Positions 1 to 8,657 of a stretch of 64,000 bases of DNA are shown piece by piece. The stretch is from the NCBI RefSeq assembly GCF_029968015.1, contig NZ_JASCIS010000016.1, forward strand, positions 1 through 64,000, written 5' to 3'. The position numbers and the translations under genes are program-made. The notes beneath the pieces are model-generated. The model saw only the letters and a program-made list of their open reading frames with translations. It had not been told where the DNA came from and ran no database searches. This DNA is from Streptomyces luteolus (GTDB lineage: Bacteria; Actinomycetota; Actinomycetes; Streptomycetales; Streptomycetaceae). Numbering within the stretch: the first letter of the stretch is position 1; the number at the start of each line of letters is the position of its first letter.

Positions 1-243
1 GTGCGCGTGGCCCACCCGCGCAGCCCGCGGACCGCGTCCAGACGCACCCGTACCGCCGCGGTCCTGGCGCGCGGGCAGGCGACGGCGACCGCGAGCGGGC
101 CCCGCCCGGCGCCCCGGCCGCCTCAGCCTCAGCCCCGGCCCCAGCCCCAGCCTCAGCCCCAGCCCCAGCCCCCGAGCCGACCCCAGGGCCAGGCCCGCAC
201 CCCCACTCGCACCCGTACCGCCGTTCCCGGAGCGCGCTCATGA
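1..243 (+). CDS. 3' end of an unidentified gene (partial)
   Basis: The frame is open from the first base and stops at a TGA sharing bases with the ATG of the next gene (ATGA), the coupling arrangement typical of Streptomyces operons. The 80 visible residues are low complexity: an Arg/Thr/Ala stretch, about 20 residues of Pro-Gln alternation around residues 40-57, then more Pro/Arg/Thr. Third codon positions are almost all G or C in this frame, but the composition leaves the other frames open too, so coding status is uncertain. If real, it is the disordered tail of a protein whose domains lie outside the window, perhaps another surface-glycan gene like its neighbours. No function is assigned. 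Confidence 0.35.
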   Translation: MRVAHPRSPRTASRRTRTAAVLARGQATATASGPRPAPRPPQPQPRPQPQPQPQPQPPSRPQGQARTPTRTRTAVPGARS

Positions 244-971
244 CCAGTCTTCTCGACCGAGTGCGGGGCACCGTGCAGCGCTTCGGCCGCGACGCCACGC
301 GACGCTCCCCCGACCCCACCGCGTACGAGTCCCAACTGGTCCGGCTCATCGAGGAGTTCGAGGTCGACCTGGTGGTGGACGCGGGTGCGTACGACGGGCG
401 GTACGCGGGCGCGCTCCGGCGGGCCGGGTACCGCGGGCGGATCGTGTCGTTCGAGCCGCTCGACGGGGCGCGCCGCAGGGCGGAGCGGGCGGCCGCGCAG
501 GACGACGCGTGGAGCGTGCTGCCGTACGCGCTCGGCGAGGAGAGCGGCCGCGCGGTCCTGAACGTCGCGGGGGACGGCGGCGCCGCCAGCTCGGTCCTGC
601 CGATGCTGCCCCGCCACCGCGAGGCCCACCCGGGCTCGGCGTACGTGGCCCGGCAGCCGGTCGAGATGCGGCGCCTGGACGAGCTGTGGGAGCAGGTCGT
701 GGCGCCCGGCGAGCGGGTCTTCCTCAAGCTCGACGTGCGCGGCTCCGAGTCCCGGGTGCTGCGCGGCGCGGGCGAGCACGCCGACGACCTCACGGGACTC
801 CAGCTGCGGACCTCGTTCGTACCGCAGTACGCGGACGGGCCGCTGTTCGCCGAGGCGCTCGACTTCGCGCGGGCGTCCCTCGGGCTGTCGCTGAAGTCCC
901 TGGTGCCGGGGGCCGCCGACCCGCGCTCGGGCGAGCTGCTCCAGTGCGGCCTGGTCCTCTTCCGGGGCTGA
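240..971 (+). CDS. FkbM-family SAM-dependent methyltransferase
   Basis: A 243-aa protein with the FkbM pattern: an SAM-binding motif I around residues 45-58 (VDAGAYDGRYAG), FEPL near residue 72 for the second strand, and a late acidic segment FLKLDVRGSE that is characteristic of the family. FkbM proteins usually O-methylate sugars or small metabolites; the substrate here is unknown. The ATG overlaps the stop of the upstream frame by four bases, which decides the start. It converges on a family 2 glycosyltransferase only four bases downstream, so a role in glycan or glycosylated-metabolite modification is plausible but inferred from context only. Confidence 0.85.
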   Translation: MTSLLDRVRGTVQRFGRDATRRSPDPTAYESQLVRLIEEFEVDLVVDAGAYDGRYAGALRRAGYRGRIVSFEPLDGARRRAERAAAQDDAWSVLPYALGEESGRAVLNVAGDGGAASSVLPMLPRHREAHPGSAYVARQPVEMRRLDELWEQVVAPGERVFLKLDVRGSESRVLRGAGEHADDLTGLQLRTSFVPQYADGPLFAEALDFARASLGLSLKSLVPGAADPRSGELLQCGLVLFRG

Positions 972-975
972 GCCG

Positions 976-1731
976 TCAGCGGGCGGTCGCCCAGGCAAGC
1001 GCGAACCGGACGCGCAGGCAGTAGACGCGCAGGCAGTACACGCACCAGGCGGCGGCGGGGAGTTCGGGCGGGCGGGCCGGGGGCGGGGTGTCCGGGGCGG
1101 TGCCCACATGGTGCGGCGCCACATAGAGCGGGGCGCCGGCCTTGTGGGCGCGCAGCCCATGGTCGTGATCGCCGAGGCCGTACGGGAAGCGCCGGTCGAT
1201 GTCGCCGACGCGGGCCCGCACGGCCCGCGGCAGCAGCACCGCGCCCCCGTCGTACGTGTCGCAGGGCTCGGCCCGACCGGTCGGTTCGACGAGGGCCAGG
1301 CGCCGGCCGCGGCGGCCGGAACGGGTGGTGCGGGTGCCGTCGGGGGAGCGGAGCGCGCCGGTGACGACGGCGTCCGGGTGCTCCTGAGCGACCGTCAGGA
1401 GGTGGCGTACGGCGTTCTCGTGGAGCTCGGTGTCGGGGTGGAGCCACAACTGGTGTGTGAACGGGGCGCTGTCGGCGCCGCGGCTGTTGCGGCTCGCGAT
1501 GCGCATGCCGTGACCCCACGGGACCTCGGCGTCGAGACGCATCAGCCGCACCTTGGGGTGCGCGAACGCGACGGCCTCCGCGGTGCCGTCGGTGCTTCCC
1601 GCGTCGACGAAGTACGTGTGGAGTACGGCCTTTTCGGGGGAGGCGCGCTGGCGGTCGAGGGCGTCGAGGGCGCGGAGCACGGCGTCGCGGCGGTTGTGAC
1701 CGGTCATCAGGACGGCGAGCTGAGGCTGCAC
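976..1731 (-). CDS. Family 2 (GT-A fold) glycosyltransferase
   Basis: Encodes about 251 residues. The N terminus reads LAVLMTGHNRRDAV followed by DAGSTDGT, the nucleotide-sugar binding elements of GT2 enzymes, and a later HPDTEL segment supplies the DxD-like metal site. The frame is open 45 codons further upstream, but a GTG at 1731 preceded at 8 nt by GAGGAG is the natural start; the upstream extension is Pro/Arg rich and unlike the family. It ends four bases from the convergent FkbM gene. The C terminus has an imperfect local duplication, CVYCLRVYCLRV. Acceptor and donor sugars cannot be read from the sequence. Confidence 0.82.
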   Translation of the reverse strand: MQPQLAVLMTGHNRRDAVLRALDALDRQRASPEKAVLHTYFVDAGSTDGTAEAVAFAHPKVRLMRLDAEVPWGHGMRIASRNSRGADSAPFTHQLWLHPDTELHENAVRHLLTVAQEHPDAVVTGALRSPDGTRTTRSGRRGRRLALVEPTGRAEPCDTYDGGAVLLPRAVRARVGDIDRRFPYGLGDHDHGLRAHKAGAPLYVAPHHVGTAPDTPPPARPPELPAAAWCVYCLRVYCLRVRFALAWATAR

Positions 1732-1911
1732 CGCATCGGCTCCTCGGGTCGGTGGCGCCCCGGCCCGGGACCGTCGGTTGCACGTCCCTGGGGGTGGGGA
1801 GGGCGGTGGGGCAGGCGTCCGTGATGCCCTGGTTCGAGGGTCTACGGTGGTGGGTCGGGCCGCCACTCAAGGCGCAGGCGCATCACTGTTGCCCGTAAGG
1901 GCTGGATAAAA

Positions 1912-1932
1912 GTTGAGTCGGCCTGACTCAGG
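1912..1932 (+). promoter_or_regulatory. HAIR operator 1 (HspR-binding) upstream of dnaK
   Basis: GTTGAGT-N7-ACTCAGG matches the HspR-associated inverted repeat CTTGAGT-N7-ACTCAAG with two mismatches at the outer bases. It lies about 70 bp upstream of dnaK, where HspR is known to repress this operon in Streptomyces. The regulator itself is the last gene of the operon, so the loop is autoregulatory. Confidence 0.88.
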
Positions 1933-1963
1933 TCTGTTGACCGGTGCGGATCCGTCATGCATC

Positions 1964-1984
1964 CTTGAGCCTGTTCCACTCAAG
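1964..1984 (+). promoter_or_regulatory. HAIR operator 2, overlapping the dnaK leader
   Basis: CTTGAGC-N7-ACTCAAG differs from the HAIR consensus at a single base. It ends 16 bp before the dnaK ATG, immediately upstream of the ribosome-binding site TGGAGGA at 1988-1994. Its centre is 52 bp (about five helical turns) from HAIR 1, compatible with cooperative binding of HspR on one DNA face. A lone half-site ACTCAAG is also present at 1865-1871. Confidence 0.9.
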
Positions 1985-2000
1985 TCATGGAGGAATTGAA

Positions 2001-3872
2001 ATGGCACGTGCGGTCGGCATCGACCTGGGCACGACTAACTCCGTCGTCAGCGTTCTCGAAGGCGGCGAGCCCACCGTCATCACCAACGCCGAGGGCGCCA
2101 GGACCACGCCGTCCGTCGTCGCCTTCGCGAAGAACGGTGAGGTGCTCGTCGGCGAGGTCGCGAAGCGTCAGGCGGTCACGAACGTCGACAGGACCATCCG
2201 GTCGGTCAAGCGCCACATGGGCACTGACTGGAAGGTCACCATCGATGACAAGGACTTCAACCCGCAGCAGATGAGCGCCTTCATCCTGCAGAAGCTGAAG
2301 CGCGACGCGGAGTCCTACCTGGGCGAGAAGGTCCAGGACGCGGTCATCACCGTCCCCGCCTACTTCAACGACTCCGAGCGTCAGGCCACCAAGGAGGCCG
2401 GCGAGATCGCGGGCCTGAACGTCCTGCGCATCGTCAACGAGCCCACCTCCGCCGCCCTGGCCTACGGCCTGGACAAGGACGACCAGACGATCCTCGTCTT
2501 CGACCTCGGTGGCGGCACCTTCGACGTCTCGCTCCTGGAGATCGGTGACGGCGTCGTCGAGGTGAAGGCCACCAACGGCGACAACCACCTCGGTGGTGAC
2601 GACTGGGACCAGCGCGTCGTCGACTACCTGGTCAAGCAGTTCAACAGCGGCCACGGCGTGGACCTCTCCAAGGACAAGATGGCGCTCCAGCGCCTGCGCG
2701 AGGCCGCCGAGAAGGCGAAGATCGAGCTGTCCTCCTCCACGGAGACCACGATCAACCTGCCGTACATCACGGCCTCCGCCGAGGGCCCGCTGCACCTGGA
2801 CGAGAAGCTCTCCCGCGCCCAGTTCCAGCAGCTCACCCAGGACCTGATCGAGCGCTGCAAGACCCCGTTCCACAACGTCATCAAGGACGCCGGCATCCAG
2901 CTGTCCGAGATCGACCACGTGGTCCTGGTCGGTGGCTCCACCCGCATGCCCGCCGTCGCCGAGCTCGTCAAGGAGCTGACCGGCGGCAAGGAGGCCAACA
3001 AGGGCGTCAACCCGGACGAGGTCGTCGCCATCGGCGCCGCCCTGCAGGCCGGTGTGCTCAAGGGTGAGGTCAAGGACGTCCTGCTCCTCGACGTGACCCC
3101 GCTGTCCCTCGGTATCGAGACCAAGGGCGGCATCATGACCAAGCTGATCGAGCGCAACACCACGATCCCGACGAAGCGCTCCGAGATCTTCACGACGGCC
3201 GAGGACAACCAGCCGTCCGTGCAGATCCAGGTCTACCAGGGCGAGCGCGAGATCGCGGCGTACAACAAGAAGCTCGGGATGTTCGAGCTGACCGGTCTGC
3301 CGCCGGCCCCGCGTGGCGTCCCGCAGATCGAGGTCTCCTTCGACATCGACGCCAACGGCATCATGCACGTGACCGCGAAGGACCTGGGCACGGGCAAGGA
3401 GCAGAAGATGACCGTCACCGGCGGCTCCTCGCTGCCGAAGGACGAGGTCGACCGCATGCGCCAGGAGGCCGAGCAGTACGCGGACGAGGACCAGAAGCGC
3501 CGCGAGGCCGCCGAGTCCCGCAACCAGGGCGAGCAGCTCGTCTACCAGACGGAGAAGTTCCTCAAGGACAACGAGGAGAAGGTCCCGGGCGAGGTGAAGA
3601 CCGAGGTCGAGGAGTCGCTCACCGAGCTGAAGGAGAAGCTCAAGGGCGACGACACCGCCGAGATCCGCACCGCGACCGAGAAGGTCCAGGCCGTCGCGCA
3701 GAAGCTGGGCCAGGCGATGTACGCCGACGCCCAGGCCGCGCAGGCCGCCGGCGGCGAGGCCCCGGGCGCCGACGCTCCGGGTGCCGAGCAGGCCAAGCCG
3801 GAGGACGACGTCGTGGACGCCGAGATCGTCGACGACGAGAAGCCCGGTAACGCGAAGGGCGGCGCCGCATGA
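2001..3872 (+). CDS. dnaK: Chaperone DnaK (Hsp70)
   Basis: A 623-aa cytoplasmic ATP-dependent chaperone. The nucleotide-binding domain shows DLGTTNS at the N terminus, DLGGGTFD near residue 170 and VGGSTRMP near residue 310; the substrate-binding domain and helical lid follow, and the tail ends with the usual acidic DDVVDAEIVDDE. An ATG at 2001 with a GGAGG element 8 nt upstream is preferred over the upstream in-frame start, which would place both HAIR operators inside the coding region. In many actinobacteria DnaK is also a corepressor for HspR. First gene of dnaK-grpE-dnaJ-hspR; its TGA overlaps the grpE ATG. Confidence 0.99.
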   Translation: MARAVGIDLGTTNSVVSVLEGGEPTVITNAEGARTTPSVVAFAKNGEVLVGEVAKRQAVTNVDRTIRSVKRHMGTDWKVTIDDKDFNPQQMSAFILQKLKRDAESYLGEKVQDAVITVPAYFNDSERQATKEAGEIAGLNVLRIVNEPTSAALAYGLDKDDQTILVFDLGGGTFDVSLLEIGDGVVEVKATNGDNHLGGDDWDQRVVDYLVKQFNSGHGVDLSKDKMALQRLREAAEKAKIELSSSTETTINLPYITASAEGPLHLDEKLSRAQFQQLTQDLIERCKTPFHNVIKDAGIQLSEIDHVVLVGGSTRMPAVAELVKELTGGKEANKGVNPDEVVAIGAALQAGVLKGEVKDVLLLDVTPLSLGIETKGGIMTKLIERNTTIPTKRSEIFTTAEDNQPSVQIQVYQGEREIAAYNKKLGMFELTGLPPAPRGVPQIEVSFDIDANGIMHVTAKDLGTGKEQKMTVTGGSSLPKDEVDRMRQEAEQYADEDQKRREAAESRNQGEQLVYQTEKFLKDNEEKVPGEVKTEVEESLTELKEKLKGDDTAEIRTATEKVQAVAQKLGQAMYADAQAAQAAGGEAPGADAPGAEQAKPEDDVVDAEIVDDEKPGNAKGGAA

Positions 3873-4570
3873 CGGAGGAGACCCCGGGCTTCGACGAGCA
3901 GAACGAGCCCGCTGACGTCTCCTCCGGCGACACCCCTGAGGCCGCCGAGTCGAAGGCCGCTCCCTCCGCTGAGGAGGGGGCGGCCCCGGCCGGAGACAAT
4001 GCAGCAGCGGACGTAGGTCTGACGGCGCAGCTGGACCAGGCGCGCGCGGCGCTTGGCGAGCGCACCGCCGACCTCCAGCGGCTCCAGGCCGAGTTCCAGA
4101 ACTACCGCCGCCGGGTCGAGCGCGACCGGGTCGCGGTCAAGGAGATCGCCGTGGCGAGCCTCCTGACCGAGCTCCTGCCCACGCTCGACGACATCGGCCG
4201 CGCCCGTGAGCACGGCGAACTGGTCGGCGGCTTCAAGTCGGTGGCCGAATCCCTGGAGACGGTCGCCGCGAAGATGGGCTTGATGCAGTTCGGCAAGGAG
4301 GGCGAGCCCTTCGACCCGACCGTGCACGAGGCCCTCATGCACAGCTACGCGCCGGACGTCACGGAGACGACCTGCGTCGCGATCCTGCAGCCGGGGTATC
4401 GCATCGGCGAGCGCACCATCCGCCCCGCGCGGGTGGCCGTCGCCGAGCCGCAGCCCGGCGCGCAGCCCGCCAAGGGCGAGAGCGACGCCGAGGGCAAGGA
4501 CAAGAGCAAGAAGGCCGAGACCGCCGAAGCGGCGGACGACAAGGAGAGCGGTGGCCCGGACGAGGGCTGA
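3869..4570 (+). CDS. grpE: GrpE nucleotide exchange factor
   Basis: A 233-aa cochaperone that releases ADP from DnaK. The first 50 residues are acidic and disordered, followed by a long coiled coil (from about residue 50, LTAQLDQARAALGERTADLQ) that mediates dimerisation, then the beta domain containing the family signature around EPFDPTVHEALM and YRIGERTIRPARV. About 45 residues of charged tail (Lys/Glu/Asp) follow. It starts within the dnaK stop (ATGA), so translation is coupled to dnaK. Confidence 0.98.
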   Translation: MTEETPGFDEQNEPADVSSGDTPEAAESKAAPSAEEGAAPAGDNAAADVGLTAQLDQARAALGERTADLQRLQAEFQNYRRRVERDRVAVKEIAVASLLTELLPTLDDIGRAREHGELVGGFKSVAESLETVAAKMGLMQFGKEGEPFDPTVHEALMHSYAPDVTETTCVAILQPGYRIGERTIRPARVAVAEPQPGAQPAKGESDAEGKDKSKKAETAEAADDKESGGPDEG

Positions 4571-4603
4571 CGTGACCGGCAACGGGAAGGAGGGACGCCG
4601 GGG

Positions 4604-5785
4604 ATGAGCACCAAGGACTTCATCGAGAAGGACTACTACAAGGTCCTCGGTGTCCCGAAGGACGCCACCGACGCCGAGATCAAGAAGGCGTACCGCAAGC
4701 TCGCGCGCGAGAACCACCCCGACGCCAACAAGAACAACCCCAAGGCGGAGGAGCGGTTCAAGGAGATCTCCGAGGCGAACGACATCCTCGGCGACCCCAA
4801 GAAGCGCAAGGAGTACGACGAGGCGCGCACCCTCTTCGGCAACGGCGGGTTCAGGCCAGGCCCGGGCGCCGGCGGGGGCGGCAACTTCAACTTCGACCTG
4901 GGCGACCTCTTCGGGGGCGGCCAGGGCGCGGGCGGCGCCGGCGGCTTCGGCGGCGGCGGGATCGGGGACGTCTTCGGCGGGCTCTTCAACCGGGGCGGCG
5001 CCGCGGGCACGCGGACGCAGCCCCGGCGCGGCCAGGACATCGAGTCCGAGGTCACGCTGAGCTTCACCGAGGCGGTGGACGGGGCCACGGTCCCGCTCCG
5101 CATGTCCAGCCAGCAGCCCTGCAAGGCCTGTTCGGGCACCGGCGACAAGAACGGCACGCCGCGCGTGTGCCCGACCTGCGTCGGTACGGGCCAGGTCTCG
5201 CGCGGCGGCGGCGGAGGGTTCTCCCTCACCGACCCGTGCGTGGACTGCAAGGGGCGCGGCCTCATCGCCGAGACCCCCTGCGAGGTCTGCAAGGGCTCGG
5301 GCCGCGCCAAGTCGTCCCGCACGATGCAGGTCCGCATCCCGGCGGGCGTCTCGGACGGCCAGCGCATCCGCCTGCGCGGCAAGGGCGCACCGGGCGAACG
5401 CGGCGGCCCCGCAGGCGACTTGTACGTCGTGGTGCACGTGGACGCCCACCCGGTCTTCGGCCGCAAGGGCGACAACCTCACCGTCACGGTGCCGGTCTCC
5501 TTCACGGAGGCGGCGCTCGGCGGCGAGGTGAAGGTGCCGACGCTCGGCGGTCCCACGGTCACGCTGAAACTGCCCGCGGGTACGCCGGGCGGCCGTACGA
5601 TGCGCGCCCGGGGCAAGGGCGCGGTGCGCAAGGACGGCACGCGGGGCGATCTGCTCGTGACGGTCGAGGTGGCGGTCCCCAAGGACCTGAGCCCCAAGGC
5701 CCAGGAGGCCCTGGAGACGTACCGCAAGGCGACTGCGGACGACGATCCGCGGGCAGAACTGTTCCAGGCTGCGAAGGGAGCTTGA
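4604..5785 (+). CDS. dnaJ: Chaperone DnaJ (type I Hsp40)
   Basis: A 393-aa type A J-protein. Order of domains: J domain with the HPD tripeptide near residue 38, a Gly/Phe-rich linker (about residues 80-145), four CxxCxGxG zinc-binding repeats (CKACSGTG, CPTCVGTG, CVDCKGRG, CEVCKGSG) and the C-terminal beta domains. It presents clients to DnaK and stimulates its ATPase. A ribosome-binding site GGAGGGACG sits just before the ATG. It lies 33 bp after grpE and 4 bp before hspR, in the same operon. Confidence 0.98.
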   Translation: MSTKDFIEKDYYKVLGVPKDATDAEIKKAYRKLARENHPDANKNNPKAEERFKEISEANDILGDPKKRKEYDEARTLFGNGGFRPGPGAGGGGNFNFDLGDLFGGGQGAGGAGGFGGGGIGDVFGGLFNRGGAAGTRTQPRRGQDIESEVTLSFTEAVDGATVPLRMSSQQPCKACSGTGDKNGTPRVCPTCVGTGQVSRGGGGGFSLTDPCVDCKGRGLIAETPCEVCKGSGRAKSSRTMQVRIPAGVSDGQRIRLRGKGAPGERGGPAGDLYVVVHVDAHPVFGRKGDNLTVTVPVSFTEAALGGEVKVPTLGGPTVTLKLPAGTPGGRTMRARGKGAVRKDGTRGDLLVTVEVAVPKDLSPKAQEALETYRKATADDDPRAELFQAAKGA

Positions 5786-5789
5786 GCAG

Positions 5790-6233
5790 ATGGACGGCCG
5801 TCGACGTAACCCGTATCAACTGACCGACGAGACGCCGGTGTACGTCATCTCGGTGGCTGCCCAGCTTTCCGGACTCCACCCGCAGACCCTGCGGCAGTAC
5901 GACCGTCTCGGCCTGGTCTCCCCGGACCGTACGGCCGGACGGGGCCGCCGCTACTCCGCCCGCGACATCGACCTGCTGCGCACCGTCCAGCACTTGTCGC
6001 AGGAGGAGGGCATCAACCTCGCCGGGATCAAGCGCATCATCGAGCTGGAGAACCAGGTCGCGGCGCTGCAGTCCCGGGTCGCCGAGCTGTCGGCGGCGGT
6101 CGAGGGCGCGGCGGCCGCGATGCAGCAGCGCGAGGCACAGGTGCACGCCTCGTACCGCCGGGACCTGGTCCCGTACCAGGAGGCCCACCCCACCAGCGCG
6201 CTGGTGGTCTGGCGCCCCAAGCGCCCGGAGTGA
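5790..6233 (+). CDS. hspR: Heat-shock repressor HspR (MerR family)
   Basis: A 147-aa MerR-type repressor. A winged helix-turn-helix occupies roughly residues 10-80 (VYVISVAAQLSGLHPQTLRQ then DRLGLVSPDR), followed by a dimerisation coiled coil (IKRIIELENQVAALQ) and a short tail. HspR binds HAIR sites and represses the dnaK operon and clpB; three HAIR sites in this window fit that regulon. It is the last gene before a strong terminator. An ATG four bases after the dnaJ stop is taken as the start. Confidence 0.97.
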   Translation: MDGRRRNPYQLTDETPVYVISVAAQLSGLHPQTLRQYDRLGLVSPDRTAGRGRRYSARDIDLLRTVQHLSQEEGINLAGIKRIIELENQVAALQSRVAELSAAVEGAAAAMQQREAQVHASYRRDLVPYQEAHPTSALVVWRPKRPE

Positions 6234-6261
6234 CCGACGGCCGTCCACGCCGACGCCCGAT

Positions 6262-6312
6262 CAACGCAGTAGGCCCGCCCCCCTCGACGAGGGGAGCGGG
6301 CCTACTGCGTTG
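6262..6312 (+). terminator. Terminator of the dnaK operon
   Basis: A perfect 17-bp stem (6262-6278 with 6296-6312, including GCAGTAGGCCCGC) whose loop region can pair further through CCCC/GGGG. It begins 29 bp after the hspR stop. Confidence 0.9.
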
Positions 6313-6565
6313 GGGGTGTGGGGGGATGGGGTTCGGGTCAATGGGGGTGTGTACGTGGACTGCGCCCCGGCCGGAGGGGACCGACCGGGACACTGAGGTT
6401 CGCCCTTCAACCATGCGCGACACCGAGGGCACCCGGAAGCCTCATGTTGTTGCGGGGGCAGGGAGATGAGGGGGGATAAAGGGGGCGTACGGCGCGCTGG
6501 AGTGGTCCACTGTTCCCTACGCGAGATCGGTGGCCACGGTGACGGCGAACACATGGGGGTGGGAT
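6313..6565. other. Gene-free leader before the LuxR-type regulator
   Basis: With the preceding terminator this makes about 330 bp without a gene. It contains G-rich runs and no recognisable operator, RNA or repeat. The translation start of the next gene is fixed by a GGGGGTGGG element just upstream of GTG 6566, so the promoter should be in this stretch, but I cannot place it. Confidence 0.4.
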
Positions 6566-7576
6566 GTGAGCGGACCGGACGTGTCATTCGCTCATGGGCA
6601 CGGTGTGGAGGACCTCTGCGCGGCGGGCGACAGGGTCTACGTCCGCGCCCTCGGCGAGGGACGGATCGCCAGGGCGGAGGTGGCCGAAGCGCCCTGTCTG
6701 ATCGAGCTCGGGCTGCTGAGTCCCGACCCACAGGACATGAGTTGGCTGCTGCCCGAAACGCCGGGCGGGGTCGTGTCGGAACTGCTGCGGGACGTGGCGG
6801 CGGGCGCGGCCGAGGTGCGGCGGCGAGCGGCGGCGGCAGCGGACATGGCCGAGCATCTGATGGGCCTGGAGGGCAAGGCTGTGTCCGCCGGAGCGGGGGT
6901 GCGGGTGCTGGAGGGAAAGGCCCGTATCCGGCCGGTCGTCGACGCGGCGTTGGCCGAGTGCGAGAAGGAGTTCCGCTCGGTCGAGGCCGGGGGAGTCCGC
7001 TCCGAGAGGGAACTCGCGTACTCCTTGCCGCGCGCTCTCGAACTGCAGCGGCGAGGCGTGCGTACGCGAACGCTCTACAACCACACGGCCCGCCACGGAC
7101 CCGGCTTGTCCGTCTATCTGGAGCAAGTGACGCGGTCGGTGGAGGTCCGCACCCTCGACGAGGTGCCGGACCGCCTGCACCTGTGCGACCAGAGCGTCGC
7201 GTTCCTCTCCTGCAATGCGGCCAACACGGTTGCCCTGGAGGTGCGTCAGCCTGAGCTCGTGCGCTACCTGGCCATGGTCTTCGACCGCCTCTGGCGGGTG
7301 GCCGTGCCGCTCGGTGATGCGCTGCCGGTCATGAGTGACATGGACGGCATCACCTATCGCGAGCGGGCGATCGCGGCCCTTCTCGCCGAGGGCCACGCCG
7401 ATATCGAGATCGCCCGCAGGATCGGCATCAACGTGCGGACCTGCCGCCATCACATCAGCAAATTGGCCGAGGCCCTGGGGAGTTCGAGCCGGGCGCAGCT
7501 CGGGGTGCGGATCGCACAAGCCGGTCTCGACGTGCTTCCCGGCGCTACTGGTGTTCCTCCAGCAGGCCCGACTTAG
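6566..7576 (+). CDS. LuxR-type regulator with PLD/TrmB-like sensor domain (copy A)
   Basis: A 336-aa protein with a C-terminal LuxR-like helix-turn-helix (residues about 275-325; ALLAEGHADIEIARRIGINV then RTCRHHISKLAEALG) and an upstream region, RTLYNHTARH...VEVRTLDEVPDRL, like the PLD-like sensor of TrmB-type regulators. The start at GTG 6566 is preferred to GTG 6530 because it has a GGGGGTGGG ribosome-binding site and gives exactly the same N-terminal length as the convergent paralogue (13 residues before the shared LC-AG motif). It converges on that paralogue with a 32-bp overlap of the coding ends. Regulators of this shape are often cluster-situated in Streptomyces; the target here is inferred to be local. 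Confidence 0.8.
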   Translation: MSGPDVSFAHGHGVEDLCAAGDRVYVRALGEGRIARAEVAEAPCLIELGLLSPDPQDMSWLLPETPGGVVSELLRDVAAGAAEVRRRAAAAADMAEHLMGLEGKAVSAGAGVRVLEGKARIRPVVDAALAECEKEFRSVEAGGVRSERELAYSLPRALELQRRGVRTRTLYNHTARHGPGLSVYLEQVTRSVEVRTLDEVPDRLHLCDQSVAFLSCNAANTVALEVRQPELVRYLAMVFDRLWRVAVPLGDALPVMSDMDGITYRERAIAALLAEGHADIEIARRIGINVRTCRHHISKLAEALGSSSRAQLGVRIAQAGLDVLPGATGVPPAGPT

Positions 7577-8528
7577 CGATGAGATAGCCGAGTTGAGTGC
7601 GGCTGCCGCTGCCCAGGGCGGCCGCCAGCTTGGCGACGTGGGCGCGGCAGGTGCGTACGTTCATGCCGAGGCGGCGGGCGATGGCCTCGTCGACATGGCC
7701 TTCCACGAGCAGCTTCGCGATGGACCGCTGGACACCGGTGACCCCGTCGGTTCGGGGGTCGTACGCGGGGATCTCCTCGTTGATGGGCACGGCCAGCCTC
7801 CAGAACTGGTCGAAGACGCCCACCAGGTACTCGACGAGTCCGGGATGCCTGAGTTCCAGGGCGACCTGGCGATCGCTGCGGGCCGGGATGAAAGCCACCT
7901 CGCGGTCGACGATGATCAGCCGGTCGATGATCTCTTCCAGGGTGCGCACCTCGACCTCGGGGCCGACCTGTTCGAGATAGTGCAGGGTCAACTCCGTGTG
8001 ACGGGCGGTGTGTTGGTAGAGCGTGCGCATCTGGATGCCCCGGTTGAGCAGAGGTTGCACCCGGCTCAGCGCCTCTTTCAGGGTCTGGGCGGGCCGGCCG
8101 CCGCCGGGCTGGACCGTCAGCAGCTCCTTCGAGCATCCGGCCACGACGCGGTCCAGGGTGGCATTGATCAAGCTGACGCCCTCCAGCACGGTGATGGCGT
8201 GCGTGGTCGGAGGGGCGAGGGCGCTGATGGCCATGAATGGCTCAAAAGCATCGGAGAGAGCAACCGTCAGGCGTCGCCGTTCCTGTATCTCTCGCTCGAC
8301 AGGTTGCAGCAATTGCGCGAGAGCGGCAGAGGGAGGGACCGGGCGCAGCCATTGCGGGTCGTCGGGGTCGGGATGGACCAGGGCCAGATCGATCAGGCAG
8401 GGTGCGACACCGAGTTCTGACCGGGCTATTCGCCCTGTGCGCAGAGCGCTTGCGTACAGGCGTGAACCTGCTTCGCACAGCTCCGTGTGCGAATGGGGGT
8501 GGTCCGTTTTGTACTCGTCTTTTCCCAT
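7545..8528 (-). CDS. LuxR-type regulator with PLD/TrmB-like sensor domain (copy B)
   Basis: A 327-aa paralogue of the convergent gene: shared blocks include LYASALRTGRIARSEL, MRTLYQHTARH, VEVRTLEEIIDRL and the C-terminal HTH LLVEGHVDEAIARRLGMNV. The first ATG (8552) lacks a ribosome-binding site; ATG 8528, preceded by GGGGGTG, matches the paralogue's start. It is divergent from the DPGW peptide gene at 8658, with about 130 bp between them that must hold both promoters. That arrangement suggests it controls the peptide gene. Whether the sensor region binds a peptide, sugar or other ligand cannot be seen. Confidence 0.8.
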   Translation of the reverse strand: MGKDEYKTDHPHSHTELCEAGSRLYASALRTGRIARSELGVAPCLIDLALVHPDPDDPQWLRPVPPSAALAQLLQPVEREIQERRRLTVALSDAFEPFMAISALAPPTTHAITVLEGVSLINATLDRVVAGCSKELLTVQPGGGRPAQTLKEALSRVQPLLNRGIQMRTLYQHTARHTELTLHYLEQVGPEVEVRTLEEIIDRLIIVDREVAFIPARSDRQVALELRHPGLVEYLVGVFDQFWRLAVPINEEIPAYDPRTDGVTGVQRSIAKLLVEGHVDEAIARRLGMNVRTCRAHVAKLAAALGSGSRTQLGYLIAKSGLLEEHQ

Positions 8529-8657
8529 ATGTGCACCCCCAGGCTCCTGCATATCAGGAACATGATGCCTGGCCTCTGTGGTGCTGGGGGCCGAGTGTGG
8601 GTCATCTTCTAGCTGCGGGGGCTAGGAAGCGACATCTTCAAGTGAGGTTGCTCAGTA

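Noticed and set aside
3542..5449. 635-codon minus-strand open frame opposite grpE/dnaJ
   Set aside because: Antisense shadow of conserved chaperone genes.
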